Positions 1 to 11,179 of a DNA stretch of 64,000 nt are shown in pieces. Made by a program: the position numbers and the translations under genes. Below the pieces are notes generated by a model. It did not search any database, had not been told where the DNA came from, and saw only the letters and a list, made by a program, of their open reading frames with translations. Position 1 is the stretch's first letter. Each line of letters begins with the position of its first letter. The stretch is from positions 305,876 through 369,875 of the forward strand of contig NW_006921541.1 of assembly GCF_000340215.1 (NCBI RefSeq), in the 5' to 3' direction. This stretch comes from Pseudocercospora fijiensis CIRAD86. Its lineage: Eukaryota > Ascomycota > Dothideomycetes > Mycosphaerellales > Mycosphaerellaceae.

Positions 1-2545
1 CGTAAACGACGATCTCGCTCGTAAATACTCTATCTTTAGGACCGACCTCTACTCGGACGGTTACGATACGTAGTAGGAGATTTACGCGATACGCTTTAGC
101 GAGTACGTAGCGCTTATAACGGCGGGCGAATTAAAGGAGCTTCCTAACCTAGCTAACCTCGATACGAATTTTCTGCTAACTATTACTTTCTACTACGCAA
201 AGTTGTAGCACCGACTCCTAGTAAACATTACCCGCTTACGCGAGAACTTCCTCGGCTTAAGTACCTATACCGGCGACTTACGATTCTAGCTAGCACCGTC
301 TCCAATCTGTAATAGAGCCGTCGGTCTTATAGTACGCGCTATCTTACACTTCCTATAGACGGTCGACCTCGTATAAGAGTAGTTCTACCGCTTCGTCCTA
401 AAAGAACATCGCGATAGTATTATAGTAGGCGGTTACCCGGTCCTATATAAGCGTAGCGAGAACGGTAAGGATGTCTCCTACCGCGATTACGGTAAGGAAT
501 ACTAAAAGACGGGCAAGCGACCTATTAGTAAACACGTCGGAGCGACTAAGTATTATAAGATCGACCTAACTACCTACGGCGAAGTCTAATTCTTGTAGAT
601 AGTAGCTACCGGACGACTCTTAATAGTACGCCTGCCTCTACTAGACTCCTAGCTTAAGGACTACACCGTTTAGCTACTACTAATCGGTATAGAGCTTAGT
701 GCCTAGTTGGCTATACAGCTCTATAAGTAGTATAAGTCCTCCCTAAACTCTAGTAGTCTGCCCTACCTACACCGTCGCAACCTAGGTCGCCTAGCTATTA
801 CCTAGGACGTCGTCGCTTACACCTAGCGGTATGTTATAGTCCGTAACGCCTATACGCTCCGCGGCGAGGGCTATATATCCGCCCTCTGTACTAATAAGGC
901 GCTTACGGACACGAAGGCTACTAATACGTCGCGTATAGAACAGTACGCTTAGCTTACAGGTAGCGGTCGCTACTAGAACGGTACCTACGCCGCTAATAAG
1001 GGCAAAGGCATGCCTCTACTGCTCTTTAACCGTTAGTGCCCGGTAGACTTCGGCCTAGTCTGCTAGCTAACGTAGATCGATCCGGTATACGCCTTATCTA
1101 CCTTTATCGCCTATATCTAGACGCTTAAGGACGGCGCTATCCCTAATAGATTGTAGCCCGCGCTAACGCTATAGTTCTATAAGTTGCCGTAGACGGCCGC
1201 TACCGATCTAGTCTTCGATCCTTTAGGCGTCTAGGAGCGTATTATATAGGGCAATACTATTTTTAAGTACGATAAGATAGTAACGAATAAGAATTACTAG
1301 TAGTACAACATCGACTATACTTAGGATCCTATAGGCGTATTCCTAGTACCGTTACCCGACTACTCGCTAGACGAGACCGACCTTACTAACGCGCGCCTCT
1401 TTAGTAAAATTATCCCTCCTAAGCTCGCGACTCGGGCTAAGCCGCAACCTCCGGCCGTTGCCCCGCTAACTAAGGCGATCTAGCTAAATTCCTCGCGCGT
1501 ATTACTATTAACTAAGTTAAACACTCGCTAGAAGCTAACCGCTAGCCCGTTCTTAGCGCCTCGCCTACCGTCGAAGATGCCGCTACCGTCTAACCTATTC
1601 TCTACGCCTACGAAGGCTCTAGTTGCGGCTTAGCTACTACCGCCTAACAATACGGTTACGTAGCTATAGTACAAGCTCCTATCGCTTCCGATACGCTTGC
1701 TACCTTTGCCCGCCCTATAAGAGAACACTATAGGCGCCTACGGACAATACTAATACAATGTAACGGCAATTAGTATACGTACGCTTAACTTACAAGCTCT
1801 CTACTATATACGCTAGTCCGAGTTAGCAGCAACCGAGGTGCACTAGCTTTAATAGATGCTAGCTAAGGTATAGATCCGCGAAGCAACTAAGCGCTAGATA
1901 GCCTAGTAGTGTCGTCTTTCCGCTACGGTCTTAAAGGAGTCGCTTACGCTATCGCTAACCTATTTTTACTACGATTTCTTACGCGTCGCGCCGTAATAGG
2001 CAATCCCTATACTATACCTAATCTACGAGGACGCTTTTAAGCTACTCGGCGGCGTATAAGGCAATACTACTAAGGATAAGATCGCGAAGCTTAACGTATA
2101 GATAGCCGACTACTTTAAGCTATACGGTACTATATACGACGCCGACACGCTGCTATTGCTAGGTACCGACTTCCCTAATATCCCTATCGATTAGTTAGAC
2201 CGCGCTGCTACTATAGCGGACGCAGTTAATACCTCGCTGTCCGATAATAAGACTATAAAGACCGTCGCGCCGCAGCCGCAGCTAAAGGCGGTTTAGACTA
2301 TACCGACTAGCTTACGCGACGCCCTTCGTAACCGTCGTAACAAGTAGGCATAAAACCGACGCAGTTATTACTAGAGAGACACGATTCTACACCTAGTATT
2401 ACCGTTCTAGCATACTGTTTAGGCTTAGCCTTTATACGACGCTATTACGCTCTTTTGCCTTAAACCTTCCTACGGTACGGCCTGCTAAGGACCTTTGTTT
2501 TAGGACACTATAGACAGTGCCGACCTTTTTTATAGGGGGGGAGGC
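1..2545 (+). pseudogene. RIP-degraded long reading frame of unknown function
   Basis: Read in frame 2 from the window edge, this stretch is one continuous frame of about 845 codons interrupted only by TAG and TAA. No TGA and no frame shift was seen on hand reading. TAG and TAA are what RIP makes from CAG, TGG and CAA, so the frame was probably intact before mutation. The predicted protein is mixed in composition, with a Pro-rich stretch around 1,430-1,720 and a basic Arg/Gln patch near 2,320-2,380. I recognise no domain; it does not look like reverse transcriptase, integrase or transposase. It ends at a purine tract followed by TGTTACG, so it may be the 3' coding part of an LTR element that starts outside the window. 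A captured host gene is the alternative. Confidence 0.5.
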
Positions 2546-2552
2546 TGTTACG
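2534..2552 (+). other. Candidate polypurine tract and 3' LTR start
   Basis: The run A-G7-A-G-G-C is followed directly by TGTTACG at 2,546, the usual layout of a polypurine tract abutting an LTR that begins with TG. The LTR end was not identified because the following sequence also reads as the 3' end of the minus-strand gypsy relic. Without the other LTR this stays a suggestion. Confidence 0.35.
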
Positions 2553-2639
2553 ATATAATACTATTGCATATACGATAGCAGGCAGCGGTCACTATCGACC
2601 GCTACGGTCGCTATTACTACTAATAGTAGGACTATTATA

Positions 2640-5200
2640 TAGATAGCTTGCCTCGCGGCACCTTAGAGAATGTATTAACTTTTATACCGTACAACCGTTA
2701 CGATACCTTCGTACTATAACCGTATGCCTAGTAGTACGCGTCGATTATATTATTTATAGGGGCCGGATTGTCGTATGCTAGGGGATCTAGCGTATCGTAT
2801 ACTTAATCTGCCGCTCGGTTAAGATCCGCTACGAGCCTACTTAGGGCGTCCGGTATTCTATAAAGGCGTCTTAGGCGGTAGTATACCTTAAGCTTAGGGT
2901 ACTAAGAGAGGTACTAACTAGCCTATACTAGACGGAGGTTAAGCTTGTCCGTAGACGCAGTTGTCGCTAGGCTCGCTACCGTAGTAATACCTAGGGCCGC
3001 TATATAGTTAGAAAACACATATACCGGCTTACGTGCGGCCTATAGGATTATCCGTACCTTGCGTACCGTCTAGACTAGTCCGCCGACCTCGAGCTTAGTA
3101 GCTAGGTACCGCTTCTCTACGTCCGTAAGGGCTTTACTAAGGTATATAATAACCTGTACCTTATCCGCCGGGAAGCGTACGGCCTTGCTATTCTCGATAG
3201 TCGGCTCTAGGTTACCCTTAACGTAGTATACTACTACCGCGAATCCTCCTACGTAGGTATCTAGGTCGATATATATAGGGCGATTAGGGTCCGCGTAATA
3301 GGAGAACTTAACATCGCGGTACATCTGTCTTAGGATGTTAAAGGCCTTATACTCGGTTTCTAGTACCTTATCTACGTCGAAGGCTAGGGTCCTTATAGCG
3401 TAGCGCTTGCGCTTATTGCCTTTATTAGCTAGGCTAAAGCGTAAGAGCTCTTTCTTGCGGTTCTCGAATAGTATCGTAATCGTAGAGTAGTATAGAATAT
3501 GCTAGCGTTGCTAGCTAGTTAGTCCTAAATAAAATTCAATATCCTTTAGGGTAGTAGGGAATTTTAAGTCTAGGATAGCCTAGACCTTTTCCTTATAAGT
3601 AGTATATCCTAGTCCTAACACTCGTTAGCCTAAAAGCTTCGTAGATAGATATACGAGGAACGACTTATACGGTGCGATACTAATGTTCTTGCCTGCTAGG
3701 CACTCGAATACGGCGTTTAGATACTATAGGTGCTCTTCGAAGGTATAGGAGTAGATAACAATATCGTCGATATAAGTACGGTAGTAGGATTTATATCGCT
3801 TAAGGATCTTGTTAAGCTAGCGCTAGATATATTATACGCTATTCGAGAAACCTATAATAGCTATATATATCTATTCCTAGCCGCGGTAGCTATTAACCGC
3901 GAATTTGCTATAGTCCTTTTCGGCTACTACCTATTAATAGAAAAACGCGACGGCGTCTACTATTATAATATAGGTAGAGCCGCGTAGCGCCTTAATAATA
4001 TCCTCTTATCTAGGGAGTAGATAAGAATCCTTAACCGTAATCTTGTTTAGGCCCCTAATATCTACGACTAAACGTCCTTTACGGACTAGCTTACCGTCTA
4101 CTATCGTTGTTTTCTAGACTACGAAGACTAGGAACCTAAACTAAGTAGGCTTAGTAGTAAAGGATATCTTTCCTTATACGTATAGCGGGTCGAACGTCTT
4201 ATTTACGACTTCTTTATTAGGGGCGCAGAGTAGGTACGCTACTATAGGAACTTTATCGTTCTTATAGCCTAGCTTTAGCGTAACTTCTAGGTAGTTAGAC
4301 TTAGGAATGTCTACCGTAGTGCCCTTATCCTTCTATAGATCCTCGTACTTCTTTACTACGGCCTCGATAAGTTATACCTACTCTTCGGTACTATAGGCCG
4401 TTACGCTATTAAAAAGCTAGGTCTCCTTTATAGGGTTCGGTAGGTCCGGTAGCGGAAGGCCGGCTACGCCGTAATCTTCCGGCGCGATATAGTAGTAGCT
4501 GTAGTAGTTATACTCGCGTATATATCCTATTTTTGTATATCGTAGTAGCGTCTATAGCCGGTTAGTATCGTTACGGACCTATACGAAATTTACCGCAGCG
4601 TCTACTACTACGGCGTAGATAGTTAGGGCCTTATTCTTAAGTTCCTAGTTCTACGGGTAGAACGCTACGTCTCGGTCCGAAGGGAGGTGCGTTCTAAACT
4701 AGACGGGTACTAAAGTTATAGCCTACGGTACTAGAACGACGTTCTTATCGCCTAAGTATACTACCGTACGGAACTTAATCTAATCTTTACGGCCTACTAG
4801 TAGGGGAATCTTCGCCTTTTTATAGGAATTAATCGTTGCGGTACGGTATAGTATATCAATCTTAATACCCTCTAGGCCGATAATATCTATCGCTATAAGA
4901 GACTTAGCGCTAAGCTCCTTAACGACGTATACCTTATAACGTATATAGGCGATAACCTTAGAGCCTTTAACGATTCCTAGTACCTAAAAATCGAGATCTA
5001 CGTACTTACTAATATCCGTTAATCCTACGCCTTTAACCTTTAGTAGGGCTACTAGACGCTTACGCTCGATATCTAGGCGCGTCTAGCGTAGGAAGGCCTT
5101 ATCGATAAGAGATACGGTAGCGCCTATATCTAGGCAAACCGCGTATTCTATACTGTCCTTCTATAGGCGTACGACTATACGTAGATAATAATAGCCTCGA
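2640..5200 (-). pseudogene. Retrotransposon pol relic: protease, reverse transcriptase, RNase H
   Basis: Aspartic protease is seen near 5,070-5,160 as a hydrophobic-L-D-I-G-A-T-V-S-L-I-D motif on the minus strand. Reverse transcriptase follows at about 4,480-3,500, with R-G-L-N-K-I-T and later Y-I-D-D at about 3,765, the metal-binding box still intact. RNase H lies at about 3,330-2,860: one uninterrupted piece is at 3,070-3,324, and the later segment ends in a D-A-L-S-R-L motif typical of Ty3/gypsy RNase H tails. Multiple TAG and TAA codons make it non-coding today. No integrase zinc finger or D-D-E core was found downstream. Confidence 0.75.
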
Positions 5201-5599
5201 AACGCGTATCCTTCTTTAACCTTTAGTAGTATAGCGGACTTAATAAGCCTAGCGTCCTCCTCTACGCTATCCTTCTTAGGCGTTAGCTCCGTAGCGTGCT
5301 TAGTGCGCCTATAGTCCTATAAGAGATTGTTACTATCGAACTTCGCGCTACAATTTGCGTATAAGAACTTTAAAGGCCGTATCGTAGCAAAGGGTTCTAT
5401 AGCCGGAGGGAGGTACTTACTAATATATAGAGAAAAGGGCGATAGTAGCGGAACCTCGCTATAGTATACTAATACGGAGTCTTATAAAGAGGCATCGTTA
5501 TCTACGTCGTCTAATCTATAGTAGATATCTACCTAGTCGTTAAAATATACCGGTACGGAGTGCGGGCTTACTAGCCTCGCCGAGTAGCGTAAGCTTAAT

Positions 5600-7860
5600 T
5601 ATAGGCGTAAGTATAAACGTAGCTCTAGGATAGATATAGGCTCTCCGACTAGAGGCTCCGGTGCCTGCTTATTAGCGTAATAGTTGCGCGGGGCGTTATT
5701 GCCTTAGCGGCCGCGCTCTTACTAACCCTAGGTATTACGTACGTCGTTTCGCGTACCCCTATCTTATCGTTACCTACGATTAGTATTTCGATTACCGCCG
5801 CGTGCCTCGTAGCCTCGATTATTATTACGTAGCTCCCTATTACGGTTAGAAGCGTACTCTTTTAGGCGTCCCTCTCCCGCTAGGGCTTGCCTATCGTTTC
5901 CTTAATCTCGGCGCTAATACTAGTTTTAATTAGTATAGCTACTATCTCTAGGGCGCTTATTGCCGTAGCCTCCGGCGTAACCGCGACCTAAACTATCGCG
6001 ATATCCGCGTACTACTAGAGTATATCGATTATCGAAACTACCGGCGTAACTACGACCTAAAGTATCGCGATATACGCCCGAGGAATCGGCGTATCGTTCG
6101 TTATTACGAGCGCTTCGATACTATAACTTACCGTTATACCTATTGCGGCCTCGTATAGTACCGTAGCTATCGGACTATAGGTACCTGCGGCACTATGCTT
6201 CGTATTTGTCTTCTACGGCTCGCGTAAAAGTGTAAATCGTATCGCTTAGTAAGGGCTTATTAAGCTTGTCCTATAGGCGAGGTTCGAACCGTAACTACGC
6301 TTAGTAGAGAAAGGCATAAGGCCTGTTTAGATCTATCTCGAGCCCGGCTTCGCGCACGTAGCGAATGCAATTTATAATAAACTACTAGAGCGCTCTACGG
6401 TTGCGTACGTCTTATATAGTATAGGATTCGGCGTATAACTTGTCCTAGGCCTCGATAATAGATCTACTAAATTTATCCCTTAGGGCTTTGTACTAGCGTT
6501 TAATACCTTCTCCTCCGCGAATAGTATTACGATTATTGCTCGTAAGCTCGTAAATAAACTGTTACTATACGGCCCTACGTAGGCACTTAGTAAGTTAGGT
6601 ACGTACGGTGCGGGCGTAATTAACTATAGCGTAATTACAAGCGGCGTCTAGAAAGAGGTATACCGAAGTAAAGGTAACCTTATTGCCGTATATATAGATA
6701 TCCTAGCCTTTAGAGTCTACGTATAGTACGTCTAGATAGAAGTACCCGATATCTATAGGGTTAAATCTCTCTAGGCGCTAGGAACGCTATAGGCTATAAT
6801 AGGGCGAGCGGGTAAAGCGGAAATTGTCTATATAGTAAGGGTTAAACCCGTAACCTCGCGGGCTAAAGTTCCTACTATAGGTACTAGAGTCGCTAGGGCT
6901 CGGGCTTAGAGGCCCTCCGCTAGTAGTACCGCCTTAGCTATAGCGGCGTTATCTAGCCTCGGCGTTGCGTTATACGTTACGCCGTAACTAATAAGGCTAG
7001 GCTTCGACTAGGTTAGGTAGTAGGGCTAATAGAACCTGCTCCTACGGGACCTGTTTATACAAACCTGCCTACGCGAGGCGTTTAGCTCGTCTAGTGTCTA
7101 GCCTATCTTATACTAAGCTCGAAGGGATACTTTAGCGTAACTAGTCGATCTCGTCCTAAATCTTATCCCTAAGTTATTAGGTTTAGATAACCTATTAATT
7201 TAAGAGTTGTCTAAATAGCTAGCGTATCTTATTACGTAGGACGGCTAAGTTAGCGGCGTTTAGGATTTCGCCGTTAGCGTCTTTAGCGGCCGCGTTAGCG
7301 CTAGCGGCGTTCTAGTTCTCGCATACCGGGACCTCTCGAGGGCGTTAAGACTATAGATTGTCGTATATAGGCTGTTTGCCGTTGCGCTAGTTCTAGGAGG
7401 ATAGTCCTACGCTAGCGTTACGTACTTACTAGCGGTCCGCGACTAGGCGTCTAGCCTCTATACCTAGGACTAAGGAAAGCGTCGACTAATCTATTATAGC
7501 GCTACTAGCGAGGAGGCGGGTTACGCTCTATACTAGGCTCTATATATACTAAGTCTATACGCTAGATATCTAGGTCTATATCTTAAGACATATCGACTAT
7601 ATTCTTAGCCGATATAGGAGGGAGTAGTAGCTCTTACTCTTGTCGTCGGGGTCCTCGCTACTAAGTACCTTATCGCTAAAGCTTAGGAGCTAGTAAAGAG
7701 GACTCTAGACTGCTTAGAGCCGGGAGCTCCTACTATTCGGGCTTAGGGCTCTATTGCTCCGGAGCTTACTAATTGGGACTCTACTACTCCGTATCCTAGT
7801 ACTCGGGCTTAGGACTGTATTACTTAGGACCTTGCTATTTAGGACTCTACTGCTTAGGGC
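5600..7860 (-). pseudogene. Gag-like relic of the minus-strand gypsy element
   Basis: With TAG and TAA read through, the minus strand gives a long Arg-, Asp- and Tyr-rich polypeptide upstream of the protease and RT segments, as expected for a fungal Ty3/gypsy Gag. The part nearest the protease is very rich in Arg, Asn and Gly and looks like a nucleic-acid-binding tail. A clear CCHC knuckle was not seen; RIP can change His and Cys codons to Tyr. The upstream end (about 7,620-7,860) is a Pro/Ser/Gln-rich imperfect repeat. The call rests mostly on position. Confidence 0.5.
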
Positions 7861-9068
7861 CGACTAAACCTAGTAAGGACAAATTAGGACTACTTGTATA
7901 TAACAGCTCTAAGGCACTAAGTTCTCGTAGACCTAGGGGAAAAACAATTAGTAAGAACCTATAGCGTACGTACGTAATACATTACGTACTAGCTGCCGAA
8001 ATCGTCCGACGGCGACGTAGCTATAGGCTAGTATCCGGACTTATAGGCACTACTATATCTAGTAAGGGTAGTGCTAGTTCTAGAGTAGGAGCCGCTAAGT
8101 CGTTAGGCTCCGTCGTATCTAAAACTACGAGTTAATTACGAAGTGCGATTAGCGTTTTCGCGGCTACTATAACTAAAGGGCGGTTTACTATCTAATCCTA
8201 GGGAAAACCGAGGGTAGTACCGCCTCTAGCGTCCGAGAGCTTTCGTAGTATATATTCTTCTAGGGGCTAATAATAAGTAGTAATTGTCGTAACGACTGCT
8301 TTTAATAGGTCCCTCTATTTCTAGTATACTAACTTAGTATAACCGGCGTTAGCTAAGAACTCCTTAAAGCAAAAAGCGATGTTTAACGAGTAGGCGTCTA
8401 AATCGGGGCGTACGGAAGCTAGTATATTAGTAAATTAAGCGTAGGCTCGCTAGTCTTATAAAAGTAGGATTAGTATAGCGTTAAAAAACTAGACGAAAGT
8501 TAGGTAACTATTAGGGTGCCTACAAGCTCTTACCTCGAGTAGTGCCCGCTTCGGCAGGTGCTAGTATCGAGTAAATAAACCTAGATAAGGAAGGCGGGCT
8601 ACCCGGTCTAGCAATTAGAGGGCTATAGGGCGCCGTCGGTATATAGCTATATATATATAGAAGATAATATATAGAATTTTAGAGGACTGTCGTAATCGTA
8701 TCGGTATCGAGCGTAGGTAGTTATTATAGTTAGGTAGGTAGGTCGGTGCCGCTAGTACGGGACCTCGCGGTCGCGTTAGGCAGCGGCGGTAGGGGTTTTT
8801 TTTTTGTTTTTAAGGTACCCGATCGTCTAGTACTTAGGTACTATTTAATCGGGTCTAGATCTAACTAAAGCGAAGCTACTAATTGTCGCGCAAGGGACGA
8901 ATTAGTAGACGTGCTATAGTATAGTATTAGGGTAAGTATCTACGGTTCTATAGAAAGTATATACCGGGCTTAGCTAGCGTACCGTCCCTACTATAATACG
9001 CTCTTATACTCTATAACGATTTATATAATATACTTCTGCTTATTAAGCGTCGTTACCTCTACTTAAGA
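7861..9068. other. RIPped stretch without recognisable gene
   Basis: CpA-depleted sequence between the gag relic and the hAT left end. It has a T-rich run near 8,797-8,815 and AT-rich dinucleotide runs near 8,640-8,670. It may contain the 5' LTR and leader of the minus-strand gypsy element, but no matching LTR pair was found. Confidence 0.5.
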
Positions 9069-9076
9069 GGGGGGGG

Positions 9077-9345
9077 TAGTATTATAGAGTAACCCTCCTA
9101 TTTATAGTTATAGATGCCTTAGGTATTAGTTCTTAGCGCTACGATAACTTTTACGCTTCTCGCGCCCTCTTATAAATAGACCCCGTAGTAGTTCTGTTTC
9201 CGAACTACTAAACGTATATAGTTTGGTTTCTTAGCGGCGAACTAGCTCCCTAGTTCCGGTTTGGTTTTTTCGAACTATATAGATTCCTAGTTTAAACTAG
9301 AGACTGTATTAGTTTTACTATAAGGATACTCTTATTCGACTGCCG
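9077..9345 (+). repeat. Left terminal inverted repeat of the hAT element
   Basis: It pairs in inverted orientation with 26,130-26,369. Shared blocks are the terminal TAGTAT...ACCCTC...TATTT segment, the TATA-like CTTATAAATA with GACCCCGTAGTAGTTC at 9,169-9,193, and a TTCGAACTATA block near 9,275. Several mismatches are C/T or G/A, as RIP would cause. The TATA-like box may be a promoter for the rightward genes. Confidence 0.6.
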
Positions 9346-9396
9346 GCTACGATTGCCGGCTATAATAGTAACTCTATTACATTTACTACGCTCTTT

Positions 9397-9480
9397 TGCC
9401 GTTGCTAGGGCGTAGTTGCCGTTGCTAGGGCGTAGTTGCCGTTGCTAGGGCGTAGTTGCTATTACTAGGGCGTAGTTGCC
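9397..9480 (+). repeat. 20-bp tandem repeat, about four copies
   Basis: The unit GTTGCCGTTGCTAGGGCGTA recurs in direct succession just inside the left terminal repeat. The last copy has changes of RIP type. It lies in a subterminal position, where hAT transposases often bind short repeated motifs, but no function is shown. Confidence 0.85.
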
Positions 9481-9689
9481 GTAGTTACGAAAGCTTACCT
9501 ATATAACGTTACGTAGGCGGCAACAATTAGGGCTTCGCGATATTCTTATACTTTTAACTTCTTCCTCTATATCTATACCGATAATAACTACTATACGCTA
9601 CGCCCCCGCCCCTTTCTCTTATAATAGTAAGAGAGAAGCGCGCCGCGCGCTAAACAGAAGATAGAACTAAAGACCGCGAGTTTGTTTTG

Positions 9690-11035
9690 CCTAAGCGTCT
9701 AACTAAAAAGCGTAAGACTAAAGAGGAGTACTCTACGAAGAAGAATTCCGTACGAGACCGCGAGAGAAAGGAGAAGATAGATAAGGATAAGAGAAGAAAG
9801 ACGCGGAATAAGGCATTCTATCGATAGCTAGCGCCTATAGAAAAAAGTAAAGATTAGAATAAGAAGACAACCTAAGAGAAGGCTAAGAGGAGGAAAGAAT
9901 TGCGGCTAGTTTTCGAGCGTAAAGTTCTAGTAGCGTAAGTTAATCTAGCTAGCGGCCGTAGCTAGCAGCTATAGCCGGCAGCCGTAGCCGGCAGCTATAG
10001 CCGGCATATTTTTCTTTAATACGTTAACTAATAGTATTTAGACCTATAGCCGCTAGCTCTATCGATACGACCGATAGTAACGGAGATATTTAGATAGCCG
10101 AGAATAATAATACTAGAGTTTAGGATGCCGCGATAGAGCTTAATACTACGAATAAAGGAACTGAAAAAAGCGAGGAGATACTATACGTCGATCTAGTAAT
10201 AGGTGCAGTCTTAGGGCCTAACGCTATAGACGATAAGCGCTAGGAGTAGATCGAGTATAGTTAAAGAGACGAGACACCGGTAAAGGGCTAAGGTATAAGT
10301 CCTATTAATCTAGAAAATTATAGTTAAAGCTACTACGAAAAGCTAGTAAGGATTAGAATCGAGACTAGTCGTCTTTATATCCTCGATATAGAGTAGAAGT
10401 TTCTTTATTAGTATTAGAGCGAAGCCTTTACGTCTATAAAGGCAAAGTAGCTTACGATTAATGCGATCGGGGCTAGGTATCTAGAGATAGTAGAAGTATT
10501 ACTATAGGAGGAAGAGGTACAGGTAATTATTCTATACTCGGTATATATAGCCGGCGTTCGTAGCCGGCAGATACTAATAGTTAAATAGAAAGCGTTTCTC
10601 GAAGGTAGAGTACTACTACTATATAAAATCTTTACTAAGGCAGAGAGGGCTTGTATCCGGAATCTAAGCTACTAGTAGGATAGGTTAGCGTTAGAATTCT
10701 CTAAATCTCTATATAAGCCTCCGAAGGATTACCTATTTTAGCGATACGGCTTTATCTCGACTACTCCGTAGGCACCCGAAGAAGCTCGAGCGCTCTTTAA
10801 GGTCTTTACTAAGAAGCGGAAGGAGTTCGAGGATTAGGATTAGTTAATAGAGCTATTAGTTAGTCTTAGGTTTCGTAGTTAGACTCGGCCTAAGCATTTG
10901 CTTATCGAGTGTCTTATACCGAAAGAGGATAGATTAAGACTAAAAACGAGCTTAGATTCGTTAGGTATAGTAGCTCGGTTCCGTTAGTAGGAGAGAGCCG
11001 CCGTATAGAAGGCAAAATTTAGGTAGTTAGGGTAG
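9690..11035 (+). pseudogene. Intron-containing cargo gene relic of unknown function in the hAT element
   Basis: A plus-strand frame begins with a very basic segment (about 9,690-9,934, mostly Lys, Arg and Glu), then continues across two introns that keep the frame open: 9,935-10,041 (GTAAGT donor, CTAAC branch, TAG acceptor) and 10,523-10,588 (GTAATT donor, CTAAT branch, TAG acceptor). The final part runs to about 11,030 and contains Leu/Arg/Lys-rich segments. Stops are TAG and TAA only. Both introns carry GCCGGC-type repeats. I recognise no domain; it may be the N-terminal portion of the transposase or a separate accessory gene. Confidence 0.5.
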
Positions 11036-11150
11036 CTAGGAAAGAAATTCTAGTAGTTAGGCTAGCTAGGGTAGCTAGGAAAAAAAAATCTAGTAGTTAG
11101 GTAGCTAGGAAACAAAAAAAAAGGTAGCTAGCTATTTGCTACCTAGCTGT
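11030..11150. repeat. Cluster of GGTAGCTAGG-type short repeats with A-runs
   Basis: At least five copies of a GTAGCTAGG or GTTAGG(C)TAG motif alternate with runs of seven to nine A. The segment ends in a local palindrome, GGTAGCTAGCTATTTGCTACC. It sits between the unknown cargo frame and the transposase and probably separates two transcription units. Confidence 0.6.
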
Positions 11151-11179
11151 TCCTAACGATACGATACTATAAAAGAAAG

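Larger units (their letters stand above)
2640..7860 (-). mobile_element. Ty3/gypsy-type retrotransposon relic, minus strand
   Basis: The minus strand carries gag-, protease-, RT- and RNase H-like segments in the normal order from high to low coordinates. All are riddled with TAG/TAA codons of RIP type. Integrase, expected below 2,640, is missing, so the element looks truncated, perhaps by the plus-strand element ending at 2,545. LTRs could not be defined. CpA and TpG are almost absent, so it is heavily RIPped. Confidence 0.75.

Noticed and set aside
3730..3987. 85-codon plus-strand ORF
   Set aside because: It lies opposite the RT catalytic region of the minus-strand gypsy relic and has no independent support.
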